Source of the DNA: Palsa-870 sp035937155
GTDB taxonomy: Bacteria > Chloroflexota > Dormibacteria > Dormibacterales > Dormibacteraceae
DNA length: 64,000 bases
Reading direction: 5' to 3'
NCBI GenBank assembly: GCA_035937155.1
Contig: DASYVJ010000109.1
Location: 76,974 to 140,973, forward strand
Shown: piece by piece, positions 25,464 through 33,695 of the stretch
Position numbering within the stretch: position 1 is the stretch's first letter
Layout: every line of letters starts with the position of its first letter
Notes under the pieces: model-generated
Told to the model about the DNA's origin: nothing
Database searches by the model: none
What the model saw: only the letters and a program-made list of their open reading frames with translations
Translations under genes and position numbers: made by a program

Positions 25464-26144
25464 ATGATTTTCCTCGCCGCCCAGTACCAGTTCGACTGGT
25501 CTGTCGTCACGGACCGGTGGCGCCAGTTCGCCGAGGGCGCGTGGGTGGATGTCTGGGTCGCCATCCTCGGGTTTGGCTTCGCCTGCCTGGTCGGTCTGGC
25601 CAATGCCATCCTGCGCACATCGGGTGTCAACCTCTTCAGCATCCCGTCTTTCCTCTACGTGCAGGTGATGCGCGGCGTGCCCCTGTACGTGATGATCTTG
25701 TGGCTCTACTTCGGGGTCGCCAACATCCTGGGGATCAACTTCACGTCGTTCCAGGCCATGGTCATGGCGCTCGCGCTGACCGGTTCGGGCTACACGACCG
25801 AGATCTTCAGGGCCGGGCTCACCGCGATCGACCGTGGGCAGATCGAAGCCGCGCGCTCGATGGGGCTCAGCCGCTCTCGGACCTACGGCCACGTGATCCT
25901 GCCCCAGGCGTTTCGAATCGTAATCCCGCCGCTCGGCAACACTTTTATCGGCCTGCTTAAAGGCGCGACGTTGATGTCCGTCATCGCCGTGCCCGACATG
26001 GTCTTTCTGGCCAACGAGCTCAACGTGACCCTGTTCACCCCGTTCGAGGTCTTCACCGCGGTAGCCCTCATCCTGGTCGTCCTCGTGCTTTTCTTCTCGG
26101 CCCTCGTATACCTCCTCGAAAGGAGGCTGAAGATCGCGACCTGA
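25464..26144 (+). CDS. Amino acid ABC transporter permease (HisM/GlnP family)
   Basis: A 226-residue inner-membrane permease with about five helices. The EAA loop that contacts the ATPase is IEAARSMGLSRSRTYGHVIL, and YVQVMRGVPLYVMILWLYFG is the typical RGTPLLVQL-like segment. ATG 25464 is 11 nt after the hairpin. Its stop overlaps the next permease start (TGATG), and the two would form a heterodimeric channel. Confidence 0.92.
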   Translation: MIFLAAQYQFDWSVVTDRWRQFAEGAWVDVWVAILGFGFACLVGLANAILRTSGVNLFSIPSFLYVQVMRGVPLYVMILWLYFGVANILGINFTSFQAMVMALALTGSGYTTEIFRAGLTAIDRGQIEAARSMGLSRSRTYGHVILPQAFRIVIPPLGNTFIGLLKGATLMSVIAVPDMVFLANELNVTLFTPFEVFTAVALILVVLVLFFSALVYLLERRLKIAT

Positions 26145-26818
26145 TGGGGCTGCTCACATATACCTATGACTGGAGCGTTGTCTGGAAATCGCTGCCGTTC
26201 TTCGAGAAGGGACTGGTCGTCACGCTGCGTATCACGGTCTTCTCGATCGCGTTCTCGCTCGTGCTCGGCCTGATCGTCGCGCTTGTCCGCATGACCCCTG
26301 GGCCGATTGGGTTTATCGGATTTGTTTACGTGCAGGTCTTTCGCGCGCTCTCCCTGTACGTGTACATCCTCTTTATCTACTTCGGCATCGCGGCCGTGCT
26401 GCACATCGACCTCGACCCGTTCGCCGCGGGCATCGTTTCTCTGACGCTGCTGAACAGCGCCTACATGGCCGAGATCTACCGGGCGGCGATCCGCGCGATC
26501 GACCCCGGTCAGCGCGAAGCGGCCAGAAGCCTGGGCCTGGGCACCGTCAGCACCTTCGCCACTGTGGTCTTTCCTCAGGCCTGGCGGATCGCGCTCCCGT
26601 CGCTGGTCAACCAGTTCGTCGATATCATCAAGGACTCGTCTGTGGTCGCCCTGATCGGCGCGGGCGACCTGATGTATCAGACCATCGAGCGCAACAGCTT
26701 CTACCAGCACTCGTTTGAGCTCTATACCGCCGTGGCCGTGATCTACCTGGTGATGGTGGTGATCCTGGCCCAGCTCGCGGCCCGCCTCGAGAAGCGTCTC
26801 CAGCGTCATCTGGTCTGA
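26144..26818 (+). CDS. Amino acid ABC transporter permease (second subunit)
   Basis: A 224-residue permease homologous to the preceding one: VTLRITVFSIAFSLVLGLIVAL in helix 1, YVQVFRALSLYVYILFIYFG, and the EAA loop REAARSLGLGTVSTFATVVF. ATG 26144 is inside the stop of its partner. In the usual RGTPL position it reads RALSLY, a variation that leaves the fold intact. Confidence 0.92.
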   Translation: MGLLTYTYDWSVVWKSLPFFEKGLVVTLRITVFSIAFSLVLGLIVALVRMTPGPIGFIGFVYVQVFRALSLYVYILFIYFGIAAVLHIDLDPFAAGIVSLTLLNSAYMAEIYRAAIRAIDPGQREAARSLGLGTVSTFATVVFPQAWRIALPSLVNQFVDIIKDSSVVALIGAGDLMYQTIERNSFYQHSFELYTAVAVIYLVMVVILAQLAARLEKRLQRHLV

Positions 26819-26832
26819 TCGCTGGCTGCTGT

Positions 26833-27435
26833 TTAGGTTTCCGCCCGCCTCAGCAGGTCCTTCACCAGGTCGAGCTCGCCGAGGTGGCGATGCAGGTGCG
26901 TGATGGAGACCGAGGTCAGAAAGACCCAGGCGGGCAGACCGCCCTTGCGGCCCACCGCGTCGTCGTGCTCGGGCCCGCTGTCCATCTCGGCTCGGAATCC
27001 GGGCGTCTGGTACTCGGGGTGAGGCGCGTCGTGAGCCGCCACGTCAGGAATGCTATCGAGCATCGCCTCATCGACTGTGCGCAGCCAGGCAACCGCGTCC
27101 TCGTGCACCGCATCGGCATACCTCAACAGGTCAGGCAGCTCGAATCGCGCGGCTGCCATGGCAGCCTCCTGGAGCTCGAAGCCCGTACCGATACCCGGGA
27201 CCGCGAGCGGGCTGCCGGCCCATTGCTCGCGCTTGATGACCTCCGGAAAGTCGCGGATGGCGGTGTTGACCGCCCAGTCCTGGCTTCGAGCCATGTGCCA
27301 CAGGAGGAAGGCGATTGGGTTGACGCCTCGAACCGGTTGTGCGACGAGCTCCTCGGCGGTGAGGTCGAGGGCGGAGTGATGAAGCCGCACGTTCACCGTT
27401 TGCAACTGCTGCACCAGCATGCCGATGGCGTCCAC
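26833..27435 (-). CDS. DinB-like four-helix protein
   Basis: A 200-residue protein of the DinB/YfiT-like metalloenzyme fold. LLWHMARSQDW and ITHLHRHLGELDLV supply the three His ligands typical of this group. Members act as thiol-dependent S-transferases (for example with mycothiol or bacillithiol) or are of unknown function. It starts at GTG 27435 and is transcribed away from the ABC ATPase gene, with operator copy E between them; an ATG five codons later is an alternative start. Confidence 0.75.
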   Translation of the reverse strand: MDAIGMLVQQLQTVNVRLHHSALDLTAEELVAQPVRGVNPIAFLLWHMARSQDWAVNTAIRDFPEVIKREQWAGSPLAVPGIGTGFELQEAAMAAARFELPDLLRYADAVHEDAVAWLRTVDEAMLDSIPDVAAHDAPHPEYQTPGFRAEMDSGPEHDDAVGRKGGLPAWVFLTSVSITHLHRHLGELDLVKDLLRRAET

Positions 27436-27460
27436 GGCCGTCAGCTTAGCGGCCGTTGCT

Positions 27461-27502
27461 AACTAACGCTCGTTCGAACGGTGTCGGTTTGGCGGCTAGA
27501 AT
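27461..27502. promoter_or_regulatory. Operator-like palindrome, copy E, with TAGAAT -10 element
   Basis: AACTAACGCTCGTT (27461-27474) matches the shared palindrome at 12 of 14 positions; the perfect palindrome CGTTCGAACG (27471-27480) overlaps its right end. For the rightward ATPase gene TAGAAT is at 27497-27502, only 4 nt before ATG 27507, again pointing to a leaderless message. Confidence 0.6.
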
Positions 27503-27506
27503 CCAC

Positions 27507-28361
27507 ATGGGGCACATGGGGATAGAAGGCGAGCTACCCGGCAACCACTCTGACCACGAGCTGCCTGACCCGCACGGGTCGACCATCCTGCGACTCGAAG
27601 GCGTCAACAAGTGGTACCACCGCGGCACCCTCCGCAATCAACATGTCCTCAAGGACATCAACCTCGAGGTCACCCGCGGCGAGGTGGTCGTGGTCATCGG
27701 CCCGTCGGGCTCTGGCAAAAGTACCCTCCTGCGATGCATCAACTTCGTATCTCCGCCCGAAACCGGAACCGTGATCTTTCTCGGCCGCAAATGGACCAAG
27801 GACAACGCCCCCCGGATTCACCCCGTCGAGCGCATGAGGTACGAGCGAGACCTCAACCTCCTGCGAACACGCATCGGCATGGTCTTCCAGCACTTCAACC
27901 TGTTCCCCCACATGACGGCCCTGCAGAATGTGACGCTCGGCCTGACCCGAGTCCTGAAGGTGCCCGGCAAGCAGGCGCGTGAACGCGCCATGGCCGAGCT
28001 GGAGCGCGTGGGGTTGGGCGGTAAGGCGAAGAGCTATCCCAGCCAGCTGTCCGGCGGCCAGAAGCAGAGGGTCGCGATTGCCCGCGCGCTCGCCATGAAG
28101 CCCCAGCTGATGCTGTTCGACGAGGTTACCTCGGCCCTCGACCCCGAGCTGATCGGCGGGATCCTCGAGGAGATCAAGAAGCTCGCCCTTGCCGGCATGA
28201 CCATGATCGTGGTCACGCACGAGATGGGCTTCGCCCGCGAGGTCGGTGAGCGTCTGATGTTCATGGACGAAGGGGTGATCGTCGAAGAAGGCCCGGCGCG
28301 CGAGATGATCAAGAACCCGCAAAACGAGCGGACCCAGGCGTTTCTACGCGCCATCTTGTGA
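27507..28361 (+). CDS. Amino acid ABC transporter ATP-binding protein
   Basis: A 284-residue ATPase of the polar amino acid uptake family. Walker A is GPSGSGKST, the Q-loop region is GMVFQHFNLFPHMT, the signature is QLSGGQKQRVAIARAL, Walker B is LMLFDEVTSALDPE, and the switch His is in VVTHEMGFA. A 20-residue insert between Walker A and the Q-loop (KWTKDNAPRIHPVERMRYE) is longer than usual, as in HisP-type proteins. It very likely powers the permeases at 25464-26818. A further ATG at 27516 is an alternative start. Confidence 0.92.
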   Translation: MGHMGIEGELPGNHSDHELPDPHGSTILRLEGVNKWYHRGTLRNQHVLKDINLEVTRGEVVVVIGPSGSGKSTLLRCINFVSPPETGTVIFLGRKWTKDNAPRIHPVERMRYERDLNLLRTRIGMVFQHFNLFPHMTALQNVTLGLTRVLKVPGKQARERAMAELERVGLGGKAKSYPSQLSGGQKQRVAIARALAMKPQLMLFDEVTSALDPELIGGILEEIKKLALAGMTMIVVTHEMGFAREVGERLMFMDEGVIVEEGPAREMIKNPQNERTQAFLRAIL

Positions 28362-29131
28362 CGCTGCTCCAGGAGAAGGTCGCCGTCATCACGGGCGGCG
28401 CCTCGGGCCTCGGCCTGGCGGTGGCGCGCCAGATGGGTGCTGCCGGGGCTCGATTGGTGCTGGTCGACTGGGACCAGGCGACCCTGGAGGCGGCGACCGC
28501 GGAGATCGCGCAGTCTGGTGCGGAGGTGAGGAGTCTGCGCGGCGACGTGTCCGAGGAGGCCACCGCCACCGCCACGATGGATCTTGTGAGGTCCGTGTTC
28601 GGCCGCCTCGACATCTTGTTCAACAACGCGGGCATAGATCCGCTGCGGGCGCGCTCTGTCATCGAGACCGAGGTTGCCGATTGGGACCGGGTCCTCGACG
28701 TGAACGTCAAGTCCGCCTACCTCATGTCGCGGGCCGCGATCCCGTTGATGCGGGAAGGGGGCGGCGGGTCGATCGTCAACACCGCATCGGTCGCCGGTCT
28801 GAAGCCGGGCGCTGACGAGACGGCCTACAGCGTGTCCAAGGCGGCCATGGTCTCGCTCACCCAGGCATTGGCTCTCGATTTCGCGGCAGAGGGAATCCGC
28901 GCCAACTGCGTCTGTCCCGGCTTCATGGAGATGGTTATGGCGGATCGCCGCCGGGACCTGACCGAAGAGCAGCAGGCCGCCCGCGCGGCAGGGGCAGCGG
29001 CCCGGGTGCCGCTCGGCCGCCAGGGGACATACGAGGAGGTGGCCAAGGCGGTTCTCTTCTTGGCGGGCCCAGACGCCTCGTATATCACGGGCGCGGCTCT
29101 GGTGGTGGACGGCGGGATGATGCTCCGTTAA
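28358..29131 (+). CDS. SDR family oxidoreductase
   Basis: A 257-residue classical SDR: TGGASGLG at 12-19, FNNAGID, catalytic YSVSKAA, and C-terminal VVDGGMM. The Asp after beta-2 (VLVDWDQ) favours NAD. GTG 28358 lies within the stop of the transporter ATPase (GTGA), so it is co-expressed with uptake and may act on the imported compound first. Confidence 0.9.
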   Translation: MTLLQEKVAVITGGASGLGLAVARQMGAAGARLVLVDWDQATLEAATAEIAQSGAEVRSLRGDVSEEATATATMDLVRSVFGRLDILFNNAGIDPLRARSVIETEVADWDRVLDVNVKSAYLMSRAAIPLMREGGGGSIVNTASVAGLKPGADETAYSVSKAAMVSLTQALALDFAAEGIRANCVCPGFMEMVMADRRRDLTEEQQAARAAGAAARVPLGRQGTYEEVAKAVLFLAGPDASYITGAALVVDGGMMLR

Positions 29132-29137
29132 TCCAGA

Positions 29138-29190
29138 GGCGCGTCCCCCCACCCGGCGCCTTTGCGCCGACCTCCCCCTGCGGGGGAGGT
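29138..29190. repeat. Dispersed REP-like element, copy 1, with terminator-like hairpin
   Basis: The element starts GGCGCGTCCCCCCACCC and ends in a perfect hairpin ACCTCCCCC-TGC-GGGGGAGGT (29170-29190). The same two-part unit recurs in inverse orientation at 49742-49791. It fills the convergent gap between the SDR and the aminotransferase, where it could also end transcription from both sides. Confidence 0.65.
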
Positions 29191-29194
29191 ACCT

Positions 29195-30379
29195 CTACGA
29201 CAGCTCTTCGATTCTCTCGATCATCCGGCCGATGCCTACCGATAGGTCTTCGGGGGAACTTGCCAGGCTGATCCGCACCGCCTGGCTGGCCGACTCACCG
29301 AAGGCGGTCCCCGGCGCAACCGCCACCTGCTTGCTGGATACCAGATCGAAGGCGAAAGCGCGCGAATCCATGCCGGACCGGCTGACGTCGGCCATGATGT
29401 AAAAGGCTCCCTGCGGGCGGCTGATCAGCATGCCGGCCTCTTCGAGCAGACCCACGCAGAGATCCCGGCGCTCTCGGTACGCCTTGACCATGTCGTTCAG
29501 AGGCTCGCGCGGCCCGTCGAGCGCCGCTTCCGCGGCTTTCTGGCAGACCGTGGGCAGGCACGACGAGTTCGACTCCAGGACCTTGGTGATGCTGTCCGAG
29601 ATCTTGTCGTTCGCCACGACATAACCGACTCGCCAGCCGGTCATCGCGTACGTCTTGGAGAAGGTGAAGGCCGAAATTACTCGCCCGTCCGTGCAGAAAG
29701 ACGCGGGGCTGAGATGCTCTCCGTCCAGGATCACCTGGTCGTAGCACTCGTCAGAGAGGAGGTAGAGGTTGTGCCGGACGGCTAAGTCGACCAGGCGCTC
29801 GAGGAGGTCCCGTGGAAATACAGCGCCCGTCGGGTTGCACGGGCTGTTGATGATGATCAACTTAGTGCGCGGCGTGATCTGCCTTTCAATCTCTTCCGGG
29901 TCTGGCAGGAACTGGCGCTCGGGCGGGCAAGTGTATGGCACCAGGACCCCGTGCGCCCAGGCCAGCATGAGCCTGTAGTTGGGCCAGGCTGGGTCAGGAA
30001 TGAGCACCTCGTCGCCTGGGTCGACCAGCGCCGCTATCGCTCCAGCGATGCCGCCAACTCCGCCCACCGAGCAGTTGATGTTGTTCACGCCGGCCTTGAT
30101 GCGGTTGACCTGGTCCAGCTTCGCCACAAGCCGCTCGCGCAGGCTGAGCAGTCCGGCGGTGGCGGTGTATTTGACCTGGCCCTTTCGCGCGAACTCGACC
30201 GCCGCCTCCACAATGTGGGCTGGTGTGGGAAAGTTCGGCTCGCCGACCTCCAGCCGGATGCAGCCAGGAGTGACGAGAGCAATGTTGACGACCTCGCGGA
30301 TGCCGGAATGAGCGGCCTCGGCTGGACCGGACGCTATCGCCTGGAGGGGGAGGGTGGTCGTGGCTGGTCTCCTAAGCAA
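29195..30379 (-). CDS. Pyridoxal-phosphate aminotransferase, class I/II
   Basis: A 394-residue fold-type I aminotransferase. IREVVNIALVTPGCIRLEVGEPNFPTP is the N-terminal substrate region, NSPCNPTGAV contains the PLP-contacting Asn, and FTFSKTYAMTGWRVGY carries the PLP lysine. The C-terminal Arg for the carboxylate is in AVRISLAS. It would turn an amino acid into the 2-oxo acid that the dehydrogenase complex encoded at 18-22.7 kb can oxidise. The start is uncertain; TTG 30379 leaves a normal N-terminus, and longer open frame upstream overlaps the divergent gene. Operator copy F lies in front. Confidence 0.9.
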   Translation of the reverse strand: MLRRPATTTLPLQAIASGPAEAAHSGIREVVNIALVTPGCIRLEVGEPNFPTPAHIVEAAVEFARKGQVKYTATAGLLSLRERLVAKLDQVNRIKAGVNNINCSVGGVGGIAGAIAALVDPGDEVLIPDPAWPNYRLMLAWAHGVLVPYTCPPERQFLPDPEEIERQITPRTKLIIINSPCNPTGAVFPRDLLERLVDLAVRHNLYLLSDECYDQVILDGEHLSPASFCTDGRVISAFTFSKTYAMTGWRVGYVVANDKISDSITKVLESNSSCLPTVCQKAAEAALDGPREPLNDMVKAYRERRDLCVGLLEEAGMLISRPQGAFYIMADVSRSGMDSRAFAFDLVSSKQVAVAPGTAFGESASQAVRISLASSPEDLSVGIGRMIERIEELS

Positions 30380-30430
30380 CAGACGGGGACTTCTGACCGC
30401 GCAGCATACGATAGACTCCTGTGAAACTAA

Positions 30431-30444
30431 AGTGAACGTTCGTT
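30431..30444. promoter_or_regulatory. Operator-like palindrome, copy F
   Basis: AGTGAACGTTCGTT matches the shared palindrome at 12 of 14 positions and is extended by tandem GTTC units up to 30453 (GTTCGTTCGTTCGTTT), so it may hold two overlapping sites. It separates the aminotransferase from the AtuA-type operon. Confidence 0.62.
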
Positions 30445-30466
30445 CGTTCGTTTGGAGCCTCAGTTT

Positions 30467-30772
30467 ATGCAAGTGAAGGACATCGCGTTTGCCCGCTCCG
30501 GTGACAAGGGAGACGTCGTGAATGTCGGCGTGCTGGCCCATGACGACGCCGCGTACGCGAAGCTGGTGAAAGCGCTCACTCCTGAACGCATCAAGGCGCA
30601 CTTCGGCGATTGGGTGCGCGGTGACGTCGACGTCTTTCCGATGCCGAACATCAACGCATTCAACTTGCTGCTGCACAACGCGCTTGGCGGCGGCGCCACC
30701 AAAACCCTGCGCTATGACGTCACGGGCAAAGCGTTCAGCACCGCGCTGCTGCGCATGGAACTAGCGGAATGA
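30467..30772 (+). CDS. AtuA C-terminal-domain-like small protein
   Basis: A 101-residue protein equal to the small ferredoxin-like domain found at the C-terminus of AtuA/DUF1446 proteins: VKDIAFARSGDKGDVVNVGV and NINAFNLLLHNALGGG. Here it is a separate gene, with the large AtuA-like domain encoded two genes downstream. ATG 30467 gives the natural start; a TTG 15 nt upstream is also open. AtuA proteins accompany acyl-CoA carboxylases in acyclic terpene and branched acid degradation, but their biochemical role is unclear. Confidence 0.8.
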   Translation: MQVKDIAFARSGDKGDVVNVGVLAHDDAAYAKLVKALTPERIKAHFGDWVRGDVDVFPMPNINAFNLLLHNALGGGATKTLRYDVTGKAFSTALLRMELAE

Positions 30773-32325
30773 ACGCGGAAGCCGATCCCAAACCACCCGT
30801 CAGCCCCGACGACGATCTTCGCCGGCGGCTGGACGTTGCGCGCGCGGGCGGCGACCCCCGATATCACGCCAAGCTTCGCGAGCAGGGCAAGCTCTTCGTC
30901 CGAGACCGGCTCGAGCGGATCATGGACCCTGGCTGGTCTTTCGAAGACGGATTGCTGGCCCGCCATGTGGATGGCAATCTGCCTGCTGACGGTGTGGTCA
31001 CCGTCGTCGGACACATCGGCGGCCGGCCGGTCTGTGTGATCGCGAACGACATGACGGTCAAAGCAGGCACGTGGGGCCTTCGCACCTTTCAGAAGATGAC
31101 CGCCATGCAGGAGCTCGCCGGCCGAACCAAGAGCGCGCTCCTCTACCTGGTCGATTCGGCCGGGGCTCGCATCGACGAGCAGCGCGCGAGCTACGCCGGC
31201 CGCAAGGCTTGGGGGAACATCTTCTACAACCAGGTCCAGCTGTCCGGCGTCGTGCCGCAGGTCTGCGTGCTGCTCGGCCCGTCGCCGGCGGGGACGGCAT
31301 ACCAGCCGGCCCTGTGCGACGTCTGCATCATGGTCGAGGGCAACGCGACCGCCTACATCGGTTCACCTCGCATGTCCGAGATGGCGACAGGCGAGAAGGT
31401 GACGATGGAGGAGATGGGCGGCGCAGAGATGCACGCGCGGGTCAGCGGGCTCGGCGACTTCCTGTGCGCCAATGAAGAAGAGGCGCTTGCGGTGGCTAAA
31501 CAATACCTCTCGTATTTCCCCGGACACTGGACCGAGAAGCCTCCGCTCGAGCCGGCCCGGCCGCCCGCGCCGGGCAAGAGCATCGCCGACATCGTCCCAA
31601 TGAACCAGCGGGTCGCCTTCAACATGGTCGATCTCATCAAGGCCCTGGTCGACGCAGACAGCTGGCTGGAGGTCAAGAAGCTGTGGGCGCGGGAGCTCGT
31701 GACGGGCTACGCACGATTGGGCGGACGGTCGGTCGGGATCGTGGCCAACCAGTCGCGTCAGAAGGGCGGGGTGCTGTTTCCGGACTCGTCCGACAAAGCC
31801 GCCCGTTTCATCTGGACCTGCAATGCGTTCAACATCCCGCTGCTCTTCCTGCAGGACATCCCGGGCTTCATGGTCGGCAGTCAGGTCGAGCGAGCCGGAA
31901 TCATCCGGCATGGGGCGAAGATGCTCTTCGCCGTCGCTGAGGCGCGGGTTCCCCGCATCGCCGTGCTCGTACGCAAGGCCTACGGCGGCGGGTATCTCGC
32001 GATGAGCGGCTCGCCGATGGGCCCTGACGCCGTTCTTGCGCTGCCCACCGCCAAGCCGGCGCTGATGGGGCCGGAAAGCGCCATCAACGCTATCTATCTC
32101 AACAAGATCAACGAGCTGCCCGAGGAGGAACGCGCCGCCTTCATCGCGGAGAAACGGCGTGAGTATGAGGAGGACATCGACGTCTACGAGGTCGCCTCGG
32201 ACTTTTCCATCGAAGCCGTGATTCCAAGCGACGAACTCCGTGACGAGCTGATCCGCCGGTACGAGATCTATTGCCGCAAGGACGTGCCACCGCACAACCG
32301 CAGGAACGGCGTGATGCCGGTATGA
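30769..32325 (+). CDS. Acyl-CoA carboxylase carboxyltransferase (beta) subunit
   Basis: A 518-residue carboxyltransferase of the propionyl-, methylcrotonyl- and geranyl-CoA carboxylase type. LYLVDSAGARIDEQ, GPSPAGTAYQPALCD and the C-terminal-half motifs FLQDIPGFMVGSQVE, RKAYGGGYLAMSG are family landmarks. It moves CO2 from biotin to an acyl-CoA. No biotin carboxylase or biotin carrier subunit is in the window, so it must pair with a remote one. It overlaps the AtuA-type genes on both sides by 4 nt, as in atu and liu loci, which suggests a methyl-branched or unsaturated acyl-CoA. Confidence 0.9.
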   Translation: MNAEADPKPPVSPDDDLRRRLDVARAGGDPRYHAKLREQGKLFVRDRLERIMDPGWSFEDGLLARHVDGNLPADGVVTVVGHIGGRPVCVIANDMTVKAGTWGLRTFQKMTAMQELAGRTKSALLYLVDSAGARIDEQRASYAGRKAWGNIFYNQVQLSGVVPQVCVLLGPSPAGTAYQPALCDVCIMVEGNATAYIGSPRMSEMATGEKVTMEEMGGAEMHARVSGLGDFLCANEEEALAVAKQYLSYFPGHWTEKPPLEPARPPAPGKSIADIVPMNQRVAFNMVDLIKALVDADSWLEVKKLWARELVTGYARLGGRSVGIVANQSRQKGGVLFPDSSDKAARFIWTCNAFNIPLLFLQDIPGFMVGSQVERAGIIRHGAKMLFAVAEARVPRIAVLVRKAYGGGYLAMSGSPMGPDAVLALPTAKPALMGPESAINAIYLNKINELPEEERAAFIAEKRREYEEDIDVYEVASDFSIEAVIPSDELRDELIRRYEIYCRKDVPPHNRRNGVMPV

Positions 32326-33695
32326 AGAAGATCCGCCTAGGCGCGGGGAGCGCTTACTGGGGGGACCTACTCGAGCCTGCCGTCGAGCTCGCCGACAAGG
32401 GCGAGCTGGACTACCTCTGCTTTGACCATCTGTCGGAGCTGACCCTCGCCGTGCTTCAGCGTCAGAAGGCGAAGGATCCGAACGAGGGTTACATCAAGGA
32501 CATCGAGCCGTGGCTCGAGGCGACTCTTCCGCAGGCCCTGAAGCAGGGTTTCAAGATCGTCACCAACGCGGGCGGCGCCAACCCCGCAGCCGCGGCTCAG
32601 AAGGTGATCGAGCTGGCCGCGCGACTGGGCCTGGGCAAGGTCAAGATCGCGGTCGTCACTGGCGACGACATCTTTCCCGACCTGGACGAGATGCGCTCCC
32701 TGGGCATCAAGTTCGCGAACCTGGACACGGGCGAGCCGGACATCGATCGCATTCGCAAAGACATCGTCGCGGCCAATGCCTACGTCGGGGCCGAACACAT
32801 CGCCAAAGGCCTCGCACACGGCGCTGACATCGTGGTCTGCGGCCGGGTCTCGGACACGGCCCTGTTTGTCGGCCCGATGATGCACGAGTTCGGCTGGACG
32901 TACGCCGCCGAGGACAACGACAAGATGGGGGCCGCGATCACGATCGGCCACACGGTCGAATGCGCTGCGTTGGCCACCGGGGCGGTCTCCAACCTCTGGC
33001 GTCAGGCCAAAGACCCATGGCGTCCGGGCTATCCGATCGCAGAGGTGAGCGAGGACGCAACCGCGGTCATCTCAAAGGTGGAGGGGTCGGGGGGCATCCT
33101 CAACGAGTGGACCGTGAAAGAGCAGCTGGTTTATGAGATCGGGGACCCGAACAACTACTTCATGCCGGACGGCATCGCGGACTTCACGACCATCAGGGTG
33201 GAGGAGATCGCTCCCGAGCGCGTCAAGCTCTCGAACATGAGCGGCAAAGGGTTGCCCGACAAGCTCAAGGTCTGCATCGGGTATCGCGACGGCTGGGAAG
33301 GTGAGGGTTCGCTGCTGTTCAGCTGGCCCGATGCCTACGAGAAGGCAAAGCGGGGCGAGAAGATCATCCGCGAGCGCTTGAAGCTCCTGGGCGTCGAACC
33401 CATCGAGCTCCATTTCGACTACATCGGCGTCAACGCGCTTCACGGCCCGACAGCTCCGCCGCCCGGTGACATGAACGAGGTCGGCCTGCGTGTCGCAGCG
33501 CGCACCAACACCAAAGAGGAGGCCGACACCGTGAAACGCGAGTCGACGCATCTGTGGACGCTGGGTGGCATCGGGACGGGCTATCTGTCGCCCGCGCAGC
33601 CGCGACCGTCGGTCTCGCTTTGGCCGACATTGGTGCCGCGCGACCAGGTCCAGATGAAGCTGACGATGGTCGAAACCGACGGCGCTCGCGGATGA
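32322..33695 (+). CDS. AtuA-like (DUF1446) protein, large domain
   Basis: A 457-residue protein matching the N-terminal part of AtuA: IRLGAGSAYWGDLLEPAVEL, LDYLCFDHLSELTLAVL, VTNAGGANPAAAAQ and VVCGRVSDTALFVGP. AtuA is needed for citronellol and geraniol use in Pseudomonas, but its reaction is not established. The small C-terminal domain is encoded separately at 30467-30772, so this is a split version. It overlaps the carboxyltransferase (ATGA) and the following LLM gene (ATGA). Confidence 0.85.
   Translation: MKKIRLGAGSAYWGDLLEPAVELADKGELDYLCFDHLSELTLAVLQRQKAKDPNEGYIKDIEPWLEATLPQALKQGFKIVTNAGGANPAAAAQKVIELAARLGLGKVKIAVVTGDDIFPDLDEMRSLGIKFANLDTGEPDIDRIRKDIVAANAYVGAEHIAKGLAHGADIVVCGRVSDTALFVGPMMHEFGWTYAAEDNDKMGAAITIGHTVECAALATGAVSNLWRQAKDPWRPGYPIAEVSEDATAVISKVEGSGGILNEWTVKEQLVYEIGDPNNYFMPDGIADFTTIRVEEIAPERVKLSNMSGKGLPDKLKVCIGYRDGWEGEGSLLFSWPDAYEKAKRGEKIIRERLKLLGVEPIELHFDYIGVNALHGPTAPPPGDMNEVGLRVAARTNTKEEADTVKRESTHLWTLGGIGTGYLSPAQPRPSVSLWPTLVPRDQVQMKLTMVETDGARG

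Noticed and set aside
29170..29190. Classical intrinsic terminator
   Set aside because: The hairpin is strong but no U-run follows; it is better described as part of a dispersed repeat. The same holds for the hairpins at 25422 and 43447.
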